Below are positions 9,643-18,530 of a stretch of DNA of 64,000 bases, in pieces. The translations under genes and the position numbers were made by a program. Origin of the DNA: Bradymonas sediminis. GTDB taxonomy: Bacteria > Myxococcota_A > Bradymonadia > Bradymonadales > Bradymonadaceae. The first letter of the stretch is position 1. The number at the start of each line of letters is the position of its first letter. The DNA is taken from positions 1,030,001-1,094,000 of the forward strand of contig NZ_CP030032.1 in assembly GCF_003258315.1 (NCBI RefSeq), given 5' to 3'. The notes under the pieces are model-generated. The model saw nothing but the letters and a program-made list of their open reading frames with translations, did no database searches and was not told the DNA's origin.

Positions 9643-10464
9643 ATGCAGACTGGACTATTTCACCTGTTGAATATGCGTCAGATGCCCACGGGGCGTCGGG
9701 TTTTTGTGATGCGAAAGATTCGCGCGGCGGCCGAGTCGCTGGGGGCGACCGAGATCGTCGACCGCTGCGACGAGGCGTTGGCCTGGGACGCTCAAACGAT
9801 GGATATGGAGTTGGCGTATCTGTCCGACAAGGGTCAGGAGAGCCGCGCGCGCGGGGAGGCGCAGCGCTTCGACCAGCAGATCGACGCGCGGCTGGCGGCG
9901 ATGGCGGCGATCGCCCAGGCGAGCACGGTGGGGGAGGCGGGCGACCCGGTGGTGGAGGCGGCGCATCGGTTTATGGCGGAGGTCTTCCCGCTCGGCGTCG
10001 CGGCGCTCACCCAGCTCAGCTTCGAGGAGCAGCTCGCCGCGGTGGACCGGCTCCTGGGCCGCTTCGTGGCGCCCGGCGACCTGGCCGCGGCGGTCGACCA
10101 ATTGGGGCTTCGCCGCTATGTGACCCACCTGGGGCCGCTGGTCGCGCGCTTTCGCCAGGAGTTAGAGGCCGAGAGCGTCGCGCGGGTGACCTTCGACAAG
10201 CTCGAGAGCGCGCGCGCCCGAGGCCGCGACTTGCTCGCCGGGGTCGTCTTTTTGGCGGCGGCCACCTATTATAGGCGCACCCCGGACGACACCGCCGCGC
10301 GCAACGCGCTGCTCCACGAACTCTACCGCCAGGACGCGCTTCTGGGCGAGGCGTTTCGGCGCGGGCGAAAGGTCGTTGATATCGACCCGGAGACCGGCCT
10401 TGTGCAGCCGGTGGGCGACGCCCCGCCGATCGCCGAGCCGGAGTTGGAGGGCGCGCCGATCTAA
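9643..10464 (+). CDS. Family-less protein; distant paralogue of 61460-62254 gene
   Basis: A 273-residue soluble, Ala/Arg/Glu-rich, mostly helical protein without signal peptide or recognised domain. The start ATG 9643 has AGGAG 7 nt upstream; an ATG at 9637 is only 1 nt from that site and one at 9616 has none. Its N-terminus (LLNMRQMPTGRR..V..K..A..ESLG) lines up with MLDLRVMDTGSK..VL.K..AGVAALG of the protein at 61460-62254. Both end with an RR..-x(4-8)-D.ETG.. motif and a Pro/Glu-rich tail. This suggests a small lineage-specific family. Function unknown. The last codons recur at 2.2 kb. Confidence 0.8.
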   Translation: MQTGLFHLLNMRQMPTGRRVFVMRKIRAAAESLGATEIVDRCDEALAWDAQTMDMELAYLSDKGQESRARGEAQRFDQQIDARLAAMAAIAQASTVGEAGDPVVEAAHRFMAEVFPLGVAALTQLSFEEQLAAVDRLLGRFVAPGDLAAAVDQLGLRRYVTHLGPLVARFRQELEAESVARVTFDKLESARARGRDLLAGVVFLAAATYYRRTPDDTAARNALLHELYRQDALLGEAFRRGRKVVDIDPETGLVQPVGDAPPIAEPELEGAPI

Positions 10465-10680
10465 GGCCGCAGTTTTGAGCCAGCGCAAACGGTCGTCGAC
10501 CGTTTGCGCGTGGCTCCGTCAGCCAAAACACACCCACCACGACCGTCTGCAGAGGCTCGCTGAGCCTCCCCAGGCGGTCGTGGTGCGTTTGGGGAGGCTC
10601 GGCGAGATGGATCTGGGGGGCGTCGACGGTTTGTGGAGGTTCGGCGAACTGGAAGAGGCGGTCGGTGACCGATTCGTGAC
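10422..10680. repeat. Mosaic repeat copy 2, palindromic element after the 9643 gene
   Basis: Counterpart of the repeat at 2134-2395. The structured part starts after the stop codon at 10464. It carries a dyad around AACGGTC-gtc-GACCGTT, then an 11-bp stem CACCACGACCG (10535-10545) with CGGTCGTGGTG (10575-10585) enclosing GGCTCGCTGAGCC. Position between two convergent genes would fit a transcription-end or REP-like element. No poly-T tract follows the stem. Confidence 0.75.
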
Positions 10681-10685
10681 GCGCT

Positions 10686-11354
10686 CTATTCCACATCCAC
10701 ACCCTCGCCCACCTCAGGCGCCTCGAGGGCCTGCGCCTGGGCCTCAGCGGCCGTGGCGCCCTCGGTCTGCATGCGGATATAGCTGACCGCGCCGTCCAAG
10801 AACATCTGCACCGACAGCGCCACCAGGAGCATGCCCATCAGGCGGGCCAGGGCGGTGAGCATGCTGGGGCTGAGGCGGTGGGACAGGCGCACCGCGCCCA
10901 TCAGGATGACCGCGCCGGCGCTCCACGCCAGCACCAGCGCCACGCTCCAGTCGACCTGGCGCCCCGGGTGGCTATTGGCCAGCAGCATCACTGTCGCGAT
11001 GGTCGAGGGCCCGGCGATCAGCGGGATCGCCAGCGGCACGATAAACGGCTCGCCGCCGGCGTCGTCGCCGAACATGCCCTGATCGCTGGGGAAGATCATG
11101 CGAATCCCGATGATAAATAGGATGATCCCGCCGGCCATGCTCACCGTCTCGGTCTTGATATGCAGCAGATCCAGAATGAAATGCCCGCCGAATAAAAAGA
11201 CCACCAGCACCGCCAGCGCGATCAACTGCTCGCGCATCAAAATCACCGGCCAACGCTCGCGCTCGACGTCCTTTAAGAGGCTCAACGAGATCGGCACATT
11301 GCCGATGGGGTCCATGACCAAAAAGAGTAGAAGCGCTGCGGATAATGTGCTCAT
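10686..11354 (-). CDS. MarC family integral membrane protein
   Basis: A 222-residue multi-pass membrane protein of the MarC/UPF0056 family. The family opening is seen as LLLFLVMDPIGNVP, followed by further hydrophobic segments including GGIILFIIGIRMIF and the conserved IVPLAIPLIAGPSTIATVMLL. The start is placed at ATG 11354, which begins the family's normal N-terminus; an in-frame ATG further upstream would add an unlikely Arg-rich extension. The C-terminal 25 residues are Ala/Glu-rich and extra. MarC was once linked to multiple antibiotic resistance, but that link was withdrawn. Substrate is unknown. Confidence 0.93.
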   Translation of the reverse strand: MSTLSAALLLFLVMDPIGNVPISLSLLKDVERERWPVILMREQLIALAVLVVFLFGGHFILDLLHIKTETVSMAGGIILFIIGIRMIFPSDQGMFGDDAGGEPFIVPLAIPLIAGPSTIATVMLLANSHPGRQVDWSVALVLAWSAGAVILMGAVRLSHRLSPSMLTALARLMGMLLVALSVQMFLDGAVSYIRMQTEGATAAEAQAQALEAPEVGEGVDVE

Positions 11355-11613
11355 GCGGGGCTCTCGGAGGGGAAGAGGCGGGCCGAAGTCAGGCCCAGAA
11401 GTGACGCGTTTATCGGGGGAATAGTATCGCCGCCAACGGCCGGGGGGACCCCGGCGGCGGCCGCTCTTATGATGCTTTTGGCGAGGCGTCAAATGGAAGG
11501 TTTAGGCGTCGTTTTTTGGGCGCGCCGCGCGGCGAGGATCGCAGGAGATACGACGCCTCGCCCACGGAAGTAGAGGAGTGGGGGAGAGGGTTTATGCGGC
11601 CGAATAATCCGGG

Positions 11614-13791
11614 TTAGACGCGGACCGCCGAGTGGGCGGATAGCTGGCTTTGTCGCGCGGCGCTGGCCAGCGGGTCGGGCGCCGGTTGGGGCTGATCCGT
11701 CGCCTGCTCCTTTTGATATGCCGTGCGCAATTGGGCGCCGATTGTGCCCCCTTCGTATTCGGGCGGGGCGTAAATGGTCGTTCGGGTGGTGGTACCGTCT
11801 GAGAAGTGAAATCCCAGAGCGTTCACAGAAAATTGGTCGACCGTCTCCAGCACCACCTCTGGGCCGCCCGATTCAATGAGGCCCTCGATATTTGAGTAGT
11901 TTTTCTGCAGGTCTTGGGCGCTCAACTCTCCCGAGGACAGCTTTTTTGACAGGTCATCCACACTCATACCAATGGCCTTGGCGAGCTTGCCGACGTCGGG
12001 GATGACCAGTGAATTGCTGGCTTTGAGCGTGGAGCGGCCAACCTGCAGGTCCATCTGAACCGCGATTTCGGCGCGTATGGGGCTGAGTTGGCCTTCGGGG
12101 GCAAAGAGCGACGCCGAGATCGACGGCTCCGCGAGCAGCGTCAGCTTCGCGGTGGGGCCGTAGACTTTCTTCAAATCGGTGACCAGCGTGTTGGGGACGA
12201 CATCCAGGAGCGCGTCGATGGCCGGGGCGCCGGTCGACGGGTCGTTTAGATACGCCTCGCTGAGCTCATCGCCCAGCTGGATGCCGCCGGAATCGATGCC
12301 GATCTTTGCTTTGATGGTCGCGGTCACGCCGTGGTGCATTTGACCGTCGATGGACATATATCTAGCCTCGATATCCGCCCCGGCGTTGAATTTGCCGCTG
12401 AAAGCATCCAGATCAACCGCCGCGCCCCGTCCGAGGGCGCCGCTGACCAATGTAACCCCTGTTAGATCTTTGAGTCTCAGTAGATCTGCGATAGTTCCGT
12501 TGGAAGCGGCCACCAATAATGCGGCGTTATAGGCGGCATTGGGGCCGCTAACCTCTAGGGTCGTCTTCCCCTGCAGGCTGGCGACAAAGTTGCCCGAGAA
12601 CCCGAGTGCCTGCAATTTCTCACCCACCCCGATGCCTCCGCTGCGCGAAAGGTCGAATGAAACCTGGTAGGTCTCGGGGCCCGTGCGCGCGACGCTGGTC
12701 TGAAATGCCTGGCCGACTTCGCCACCAACCCCGGAGTGAAACTCCAGGTTTAGCCCGGTGCTGGTATCCGCCGTCTCATTGACCGACAGGCGCTCAAGTC
12801 GGGCCGAGATATCCTGCGCGGTGGGCGTGCGCGTGAGCGCCTGGCGCTGGGCGGGGTTATTCGCCAATTGCTCGGCGACGCGCGTGCTCGATTTGACGCC
12901 AGCGGCCACCTGCAGCCAGGCCGCGCGGCAGGCCTTGGCCTGAAGGCCGCCCGCCATCGGGGGCATTATTGATAAATACGCGTCGGCGATCTCACTGGTG
13001 AGCGCACTCGTGACCAGGTCCGCCGCGTCGTCGATCACTTCCCGGTGCGCGGTCACAAACTCCACGGCGACTTTTGTGACTTGATCTCGCAGCTCATCGC
13101 TCTCCGCTGTGTCGCGATCGACGGCCTCTATTACGGCATCGAGCGCGTAGTCGGCGACGCCCGATGCGACGTCACCGGCCAGGTCGACGGCGCCATCAAG
13201 GACCTCCAACGCGAAGTCAGCTAGGACCTCCTCGGGATATTGCTCGATGACCTTATCGAGGCTCTCGGCGAACTCGACCTTTATTTCTTCGGCGGCGAGA
13301 AAGACCTCCTTGGCCGCGCCGAGGATGTCGGCGGGGACCTCGGCGATTTTATGCAGGTCCTCGACCGCCTGGTTTACCTCGTCGCGCACCTCTTTGACCG
13401 CGGCTTTGGTGGTCTTGTCCACCGCTTCATGGATGCCCCGTTGCACCGAGTCGACCGTCGTTGAAATCTCTTCGGCGGCGCCGTGCACGACCTGCTCGAC
13501 CGACTTCGCCGCGTCGTTGACCACCTCGTTGACCGCGCCGCCGACGATCTTTGCGGCGTCACCGGCCGCTCGACCCGCCGCGCCGGTCATCTCATTCCAG
13601 AAAGTGCCCGCCACGTCGCCCAATTGGTCCAGCGCGTCGCCATCCTGCGCAGTGTCCGGCCCGGGCTTTTGGGGCGTTTGGGGGGCGGTGTTCGCGCATG
13701 CATCTGGTTCTTCGCCGATGCCGAAAAATCCGGAGATTGCGTCCGCCGCCTGATCAAAGGAACTCTGCCCGCCATCGACCTTATTGCTCAT
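11614..13791 (-). CDS. Large family-less protein with amphipathic helical N-terminal half
   Basis: A 725-residue protein with no recognised domain. ATG 13791 has AGGAAG upstream at good spacing. Residues about 55-260 are a long run of 11-to-14-residue amphipathic patterns rich in Ala, Val, Asp, Glu and Lys (such as DAAKIVGGAVNEVVNDAAKS), reminiscent of apolipoprotein/LEA-type helices. A more globular region follows (about 330-690) with FSGNFVASLQGKTTLEV and repeated Gly/Ser/Thr beta-like stretches. The C-terminus is Pro/Gln-rich. There is no signal peptide or membrane span. It is monocistronic. The composition would suit membrane-surface or secreted-effector binding, but this is a guess. Confidence 0.85.
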   Translation of the reverse strand: MSNKVDGGQSSFDQAADAISGFFGIGEEPDACANTAPQTPQKPGPDTAQDGDALDQLGDVAGTFWNEMTGAAGRAAGDAAKIVGGAVNEVVNDAAKSVEQVVHGAAEEISTTVDSVQRGIHEAVDKTTKAAVKEVRDEVNQAVEDLHKIAEVPADILGAAKEVFLAAEEIKVEFAESLDKVIEQYPEEVLADFALEVLDGAVDLAGDVASGVADYALDAVIEAVDRDTAESDELRDQVTKVAVEFVTAHREVIDDAADLVTSALTSEIADAYLSIMPPMAGGLQAKACRAAWLQVAAGVKSSTRVAEQLANNPAQRQALTRTPTAQDISARLERLSVNETADTSTGLNLEFHSGVGGEVGQAFQTSVARTGPETYQVSFDLSRSGGIGVGEKLQALGFSGNFVASLQGKTTLEVSGPNAAYNAALLVAASNGTIADLLRLKDLTGVTLVSGALGRGAAVDLDAFSGKFNAGADIEARYMSIDGQMHHGVTATIKAKIGIDSGGIQLGDELSEAYLNDPSTGAPAIDALLDVVPNTLVTDLKKVYGPTAKLTLLAEPSISASLFAPEGQLSPIRAEIAVQMDLQVGRSTLKASNSLVIPDVGKLAKAIGMSVDDLSKKLSSGELSAQDLQKNYSNIEGLIESGGPEVVLETVDQFSVNALGFHFSDGTTTRTTIYAPPEYEGGTIGAQLRTAYQKEQATDQPQPAPDPLASAARQSQLSAHSAVRV

Positions 13792-14142
13792 CGTTCTTCC
13801 TTTTTTATATTGGTGAAGTGCTCCCCTCGCCGAACGACACACGGAGGACTGATATAAAGGTTTTCGACAGAACCGATGATTTTGTTGCGAGATGTGGACG
13901 AATTGTTTTTTTAAGGAGCTAGAAAATCGTGGCTAACTGGTTGAATTTTATTAGCAATTATGCAGGTTGATCGTTCGCCGGTTTTTCAGGGTTTATCGCC
14001 CAGCCCTGTTCTGGCCGGCCAGGTGGGGCCGCCCGGGGGGGAGGACGTGTCTGGAGTTGGAGCCAAACACTAATCGCGACTTGAAAAGCAATCCCTACTG
14101 GTCCACTATGATATGGTCGAATCCACATCCACCCAGGACCCC
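13792..14142. other. AT-richer divergent intergenic region
   Basis: About 350 nt between the divergent 11614-13791 gene and the rhodanese gene. The part at 13850-13970 is AT-rich and probably holds the promoter of the leftward gene. No RNA or repeat was recognised. Confidence 0.4.
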
Positions 14143-15117
14143 ATGAATACCCGCGCGAACCCGCTGAAAAGTCTGAGATTAATCGCCCCATTGGCGGCCA
14201 TCGTTGTGCTCTGCGCCACCTGGTGTGCCTGGGCCGGGGCGCCGGCGCAGTCGGCGAGTGACGTGCCGCTGGTCGAGGCGGTGGCGCTGAGCTCGAACGA
14301 TTGGATCGTCGAGGCGCCGCGGGCGCGGGCGTTGATCGCCCAGGGGTCGGTGACGGTCTTGGATTCGCGGGGGAAGGTCCAGTGGCTCAAGGGCCATGTG
14401 CCGGGGGCGCAGCGCGTGAGCTGGGACGACTTTACACGGGCCGACAAGCGCGAGACGCGCGGCATCTTGAAGAGCGCGGGGGAGCTGACTCAGGCGCTGC
14501 AGGCGTTGGGCGTATCGGCGTCGCGACCGGTGTTGGTGGTCGGCAATCCGCCCGATAATTGGGGCGAGGACGGGCGAATCGTGTGGATGCTCCGGACGCT
14601 GGGGCACCCGAAGGTCGCGATGGTCGACGGGGGGCAGAAGGCGCTGGAGAAGGCGGGGCTTAAGGCGGTGCATTCGCCGGGCGCCGAGGACGCGAAGAAG
14701 GGGGATTTTGTGGCGAAAAAGCCGAATCACCTCAATATCGACCGCCAGGCGCTTAAGGCGCGGCTGGGGCAGGCGGATTTCGTGGCGCTCGACACGCGCG
14801 AGGCGCGGGAATTCGCCGGGAAGACGCCGTATGGGGAGTCGCGCGGCGGGCATGTCGCCGGGGCGAAGCATCTGCATTATGAGGAACTCTTTGCCGCCGA
14901 CGGCCGCCTGCTGCCCCCCGCCACCATCAAAGCCAAGCTCGCCAAATTGGGCATTGAGCCCACCACCGAGGTCGCGGCCTATTGCACCGGCGGGGTGCGC
15001 TCGGCCTGGATGGTCGTGATCTTGCAGCACCTTGGGTACGCCAACGCGCGCAACTACGCCGGGTCGATGTGGGAGTGGTCGGCCCAGGACGCCGCCGAAT
15101 ATCCGCTGCACAAATAA
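14143..15117 (+). CDS. Exported thiosulfate/3-mercaptopyruvate sulfurtransferase (two-domain rhodanese)
   Basis: A 324-residue protein with a signal peptide (KSLRLIAPLAAIVVLCATWCAWA, cleavage near AGA) and two rhodanese domains. The second domain has DTREAREFAG and the catalytic cysteine loop AYCTGGVRSA near the C-terminus; the first is the inactive structural copy, as in SseA/rhodanese. It would transfer sulfane sulfur from thiosulfate or mercaptopyruvate to an acceptor, in the periplasm. ATG 14143 has AGGA 4 nt upstream and gives a clean signal peptide; an earlier ATG at 14113 adds an implausible leader. Confidence 0.93.
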   Translation: MNTRANPLKSLRLIAPLAAIVVLCATWCAWAGAPAQSASDVPLVEAVALSSNDWIVEAPRARALIAQGSVTVLDSRGKVQWLKGHVPGAQRVSWDDFTRADKRETRGILKSAGELTQALQALGVSASRPVLVVGNPPDNWGEDGRIVWMLRTLGHPKVAMVDGGQKALEKAGLKAVHSPGAEDAKKGDFVAKKPNHLNIDRQALKARLGQADFVALDTREAREFAGKTPYGESRGGHVAGAKHLHYEELFAADGRLLPPATIKAKLAKLGIEPTTEVAAYCTGGVRSAWMVVILQHLGYANARNYAGSMWEWSAQDAAEYPLHK

Positions 15118-15167
15118 TATTCGCGGGCTGCCGGGATTTGGGCCCGGCGGCGCGCGCACACAAAAAT

Positions 15168-15197
15168 GCCGGGCGCGTGTATTTTATCGCGCCCGGC
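15168..15197. terminator. GC-rich stem-loop after the rhodanese gene
   Basis: A perfect 10-bp stem GCCGGGCGCG / CGCGCCCGGC with a 10-nt loop, 50 nt after the stop codon. On the plus strand it is followed only by GCTTCTCT; on the minus strand it is followed by ATTTTTG. It may terminate in one or both directions. Confidence 0.5.
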
Positions 15198-15414
15198 GCT
15201 TCTCTGGGCGCGGTTTTGGGGCGCAAGTCGACCTCAGAAGGGGTTCGGAAATCCGTCAAGCCTCAAAACCATGCTTGCATCAAATCGCCTCTCAGTTCTA
15301 AGTTATCCCGGCATCAATAAGTAGGATGCTCGCGTGGCGGTTTGAGGTTGAGCCGCCGCGGCGGGGAGTGAATATACAGATGTGTTCTTGATGGATTTTG
15401 CCGGGAGGTTGGGC

Positions 15415-15819
15415 GTGGTATCAAAGGGATCGAAAGTTTCAAATATAGATCGAATGGGGACTCAAACCTCGTCCGATGATTCTGTAGATGCCCGCGCATC
15501 GCGTACGACGCGAGGCGTAGAACGCGCCCCAGTCCCACGGTCTCATAACGTGCGAATTGGCGGTCAACGCCTTTCGATTCGCACCACCCATGAGGCCGCG
15601 TTTGTCGAGAGTCTTGCAGATCATATCGATCAAAAAGTCTCCGAATTGCAGAAGATGGCACCGTCTGCGCCGCTCTCCAAATTATTAATGCTGGCAAGTA
15701 TGACCGTGGCGGAGGAGTTATTCGACGCCCGGCAAGAAATAGATCGTTTAAGAGACGAAATTACCGAGTGTACCGGCACCATGTTCAGTCTGTTGGACCA
15801 GGCTTCGAGCCAGGAATAA
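15415..15819 (+). CDS. zapA: Cell division protein ZapA
   Basis: A ZapA-family protein (134 residues with this start) that bundles FtsZ filaments at the division ring. The ZapA core runs from VRIGGQRLSIRT through FVESLADHIDQKVSELQ to a C-terminal coiled coil (EELFDARQEIDRLRDEI). The start is uncertain. GTG 15415 has GGGAGG 6 nt upstream, while GTG 15382, ATG 15391 and ATG 15454 are also in frame. The roughly 35 residues before the core are Ser/Arg-rich and not normal for ZapA. It precedes fthC and rny, as in related genomes. Confidence 0.85.
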   Translation: MVSKGSKVSNIDRMGTQTSSDDSVDARASRTTRGVERAPVPRSHNVRIGGQRLSIRTTHEAAFVESLADHIDQKVSELQKMAPSAPLSKLLMLASMTVAEELFDARQEIDRLRDEITECTGTMFSLLDQASSQE

Positions 15820-15904
15820 GGCTCGTGCAGGGTTAAAACAGGCCCGGCGCTCTTCCTTTTTATAAAAGAAAACGGTTTTATCGAAAGCGATTTTTACGCA
15901 TAAA

Positions 15905-16068
15905 TGAGGCTTAACGAGTGGGTTGTCCGTCGCGTCGTTTCGGCGTGAAAGGGCGACTCCTCTGCCTGCGTATCTCTCAAAACAATCTTTTCGCACTGCC
16001 TGCCAGCGCCGATTCGTCGCCAATTGTCGGGTGATGTGGGAGCAATACCCGCAGCGCCCGTGTGTCGT
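15905..16068 (+). ncRNA. Candidate structured RNA between zapA and fthC (possible 6S RNA)
   Basis: The zapA–fthC interval is the usual site of 6S RNA (ssrS) in many proteobacteria. A long imperfect hairpin can be drawn: GGGCG (15951-15955) with CGCCC (16055-16059), then after a 10-nt one-sided bubble CTGCGTATCTCTC (15966-15978) with 16038-16054, and an inner stem CCGA/TCGG. The one-sided bubble in a rod resembles the 6S open-promoter mimic. The boundaries are guessed. No sequence motif proves the identity, and the stretch could instead be an fthC leader. Confidence 0.3.
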
Positions 16069-16084
16069 ATATATGGGCAGACTC

Positions 16085-16720
16085 ATGGCCGGACAGCTTG
16101 CGTCCACCACGGAAAAAAAAGCGCTACGCGCCGCGTACTTGACGCGCCGCGACGCGCAAAACGCCGACGAGTGCCGTCAGCGATCTGCAAAGATCTGTCA
16201 GCGCTTGGGCGAAGTGGAGCCGATTCAGGCAGCTCATAGCATCGCGGGTTACGCCGCGATGCGAAACGAGGCCGACCTGTCGGCCTATTTGCGCGCGCGC
16301 CTGGCGAGCGATATTTGGCTGTATTTTCCGCGCGTTGCCGACGGCAATACGCTTGATTTTGTGCGCGTGAAGCGCCTCGACACCTTGGTGCCCGGGGCGT
16401 TTGACATTTTAGAGCCCGTCGGGCCGCCCACACCGAAATCTGAGATCGACGTTTTCTTAATCCCTGGGGTCGCGTTTGACCGGCAGGGAGGTCGGCTTGG
16501 TTTTGGGGGCGGCTTTTATGATCGTGCGCTCGAATCGATAAAAAAATTACCTGATTCAACCCGAGCCTCGGCTCCGCTATTGGTGGGCATTTGCTACCAA
16601 TGGCAACTTGTCGACGGGAAGATCCCCGTCGAATCCTATGACATCACAATGGACATGATCGTGACCGAGGAGCAGCTCATTATGTGCTCCGACGCGCGCT
16701 TCATACCGCCCGGTTCTTGA
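16085..16720 (+). CDS. fthC: 5-formyltetrahydrofolate cyclo-ligase
   Basis: A 211-residue enzyme that converts 5-formyl-THF to 5,10-methenyl-THF with ATP. Family signatures are visible: basic KKALRAAYLTRRDA at the start, RNEAD (residues about 56-60), and the nucleotide/substrate loop GVAFDRQGGRLGFGGGFYDRAL. ATG 16085 gives the normal family N-terminus; ATG 16073 is possible. The gene lies between zapA and rny. Confidence 0.93.
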   Translation: MAGQLASTTEKKALRAAYLTRRDAQNADECRQRSAKICQRLGEVEPIQAAHSIAGYAAMRNEADLSAYLRARLASDIWLYFPRVADGNTLDFVRVKRLDTLVPGAFDILEPVGPPTPKSEIDVFLIPGVAFDRQGGRLGFGGGFYDRALESIKKLPDSTRASAPLLVGICYQWQLVDGKIPVESYDITMDMIVTEEQLIMCSDARFIPPGS

Positions 16721-16780
16721 GGATGGCAGCATTCAAATCCGAAAAGACGCCGGGCTTTATAACTTGAGGAGAAACAACGC

Positions 16781-18475
16781 ATGTATATAGCTGCTGTACT
16801 GGTGGGAGTGGTCCTAGGCGTCATCGCCGGCTTCTTCTTCGCCAGTCGAAAAGCGGATGCAGCGCTGGAGTCGCAACTTACGACGAAGCTTGAGCAATTG
16901 CGCGCGACGACGGTCGAGAAGACCAAAAAACGCGTCGAAGCCGAGCTTCGCGAAGAGCTGACCGGCGAGGTTCGTGGAGAATTAAAAGAAAAATACGACG
17001 AGGAGATCCGACAGACCGCAGAAGAGAAGGCTGCACATAAAATTGAGGAAGCAGAGAGCCGCGCCGCGGCGCTGCACAAGAGCGCAGAACTTGAAGCCGA
17101 GTCGATTAAATTAGAGGCCCAGAAGGCCGGCGATACCGAGCTGAAGGCGCGTCGCGCCGAGCTCCAAAAGCTCGAGCAACGCTTGAGCAGTCGCGAGGCG
17201 AGCCTGGACCAGCGCGCCGATAAATTCGACGAGCGCGACCAGCAAGCCGCCGGGCGCGAAGAGCGCCTGAACGCGCGCGAGAAGGAGATTAACGAGCGCG
17301 AAGATACCGTCGCGCGTGAGCTTGAGCGGGTGAGCGCCGAGCTTGAAAAGGTCGCCGGATGCACCGCCGAGGAGGCCAAGGCCGAGCTGGTCGAGACCAT
17401 CCTGGTGGAGGCGCGCGCCGAGGCCACCCAGAAGGTGCGCGAGCTCGAAGAAGCCGCGCTCGACGAGGCCGACAAGCGCGCCCGCAAGGTGCTCGCCACG
17501 GCCGTCCAGCGCTACGCCGGTGAGTTTGTGACCGAGCGTACCGTCAAGGTCGTCCAGCTCCCCTCCGACGACATGAAGGGGCGGATTATCGGCCGCGAAG
17601 GGCGAAATATTCGCGCCCTCGAGGCCGCCACGGGCGTGGACGTGATCGTCGATGATACCCCGGAGGTGGTCGTCATCAGTGGCTTTGACCCGGTGCGCCG
17701 CGAGATCGCGCGGCTGTCGCTCGAGAAGCTCATCGCCGACGGGCGTATTCACCCGGCGCGCATCGAGGAGGTCGTCGAGAAGACCGAGCAAGAGATCGCC
17801 CAGGTCATCAAAGACGCCGGTGAGCAGGCCGCGTTTGAGCTCGGCGTGCACGGGTTGCACCCCGAGATCATCAAGCTGCTCGGCCAGCTTAAATACCGCA
17901 CCAGCTACGGCCAGAATATGTGGTCGCACTCCATCGAGGTCGGCTTCCTATGCGGGCTGATGGCCGATGAGCTCGGCGTGGACGTGAAGTTGGCCCGCCG
18001 CGCCGGCCTGCTCCACGATATGGGCAAGGCGCTCACCCACGAGCGCGAGGGCAGCCACGCCCTGGTGGGCGCCGAGATCGCCGCAAAACACGGCGAAGTC
18101 GAGATCGTGCGCAACGCGATCGCCGCTCACCACGATGATGAGCCGCAAAATTCGGTCATCGCGCACCTCGTCATCGCCGCAGACGCCCTCTCCGGGGCAC
18201 GCCCGGGCGCGCGTCGCGAGATTTTGGGCACCTATGTCAAACGCCTGGAAGCTCTGGAGAAGATCTCTCTGGACTTTAATGGCGTTGAGAAGACATACGC
18301 TATTCAGGCTGGCCGCGAGATTCGAGTCATGGTCTCGAGCTCCAAGGTCAGTGATAACGAAGCCTACGCGTTGAGCAAAAATATCGCGCGCAAGATCGAA
18401 GACGAGCTGACCTATCCGGGTCAGGTGAAGGTCTGCGTGATTCGCGAAACGCGAGCCGTCGATTACGCGAAATAA
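16781..18475 (+). CDS. rny: Ribonuclease Y
   Basis: A 564-residue membrane-anchored endoribonuclease that starts mRNA decay. Order of parts: N-terminal membrane helix (YIAAVLVGVVLGVIAGFFFA), a long charged coiled coil to about residue 250, a KH domain with MKGRIIGREGRNIRALE, and an HD domain with HSIEVG and LLHDMGK metal-binding motifs. The C-terminus EDELTYPGQVKVCVIRETRA is conserved. The coiled coil is somewhat longer than in Bacillus RNase Y (about 520 residues in total). A GAGGAG ribosome-binding site precedes ATG 16781. Confidence 0.96.
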   Translation: MYIAAVLVGVVLGVIAGFFFASRKADAALESQLTTKLEQLRATTVEKTKKRVEAELREELTGEVRGELKEKYDEEIRQTAEEKAAHKIEEAESRAAALHKSAELEAESIKLEAQKAGDTELKARRAELQKLEQRLSSREASLDQRADKFDERDQQAAGREERLNAREKEINEREDTVARELERVSAELEKVAGCTAEEAKAELVETILVEARAEATQKVRELEEAALDEADKRARKVLATAVQRYAGEFVTERTVKVVQLPSDDMKGRIIGREGRNIRALEAATGVDVIVDDTPEVVVISGFDPVRREIARLSLEKLIADGRIHPARIEEVVEKTEQEIAQVIKDAGEQAAFELGVHGLHPEIIKLLGQLKYRTSYGQNMWSHSIEVGFLCGLMADELGVDVKLARRAGLLHDMGKALTHEREGSHALVGAEIAAKHGEVEIVRNAIAAHHDDEPQNSVIAHLVIAADALSGARPGARREILGTYVKRLEALEKISLDFNGVEKTYAIQAGREIRVMVSSSKVSDNEAYALSKNIARKIEDELTYPGQVKVCVIRETRAVDYAK

Positions 18476-18530
18476 TTCGCGCGTGTCGGAGGCGACGAAC
18501 CGTCTATTTTTTTAGAAGAAAGAAGGATTT

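Noticed and set aside
14179-15159. 326-codon minus-strand frame opposite the rhodanese gene
   Set aside because: Antisense shadow with Arg/His/Pro-biased composition; the plus strand encodes a complete rhodanese.
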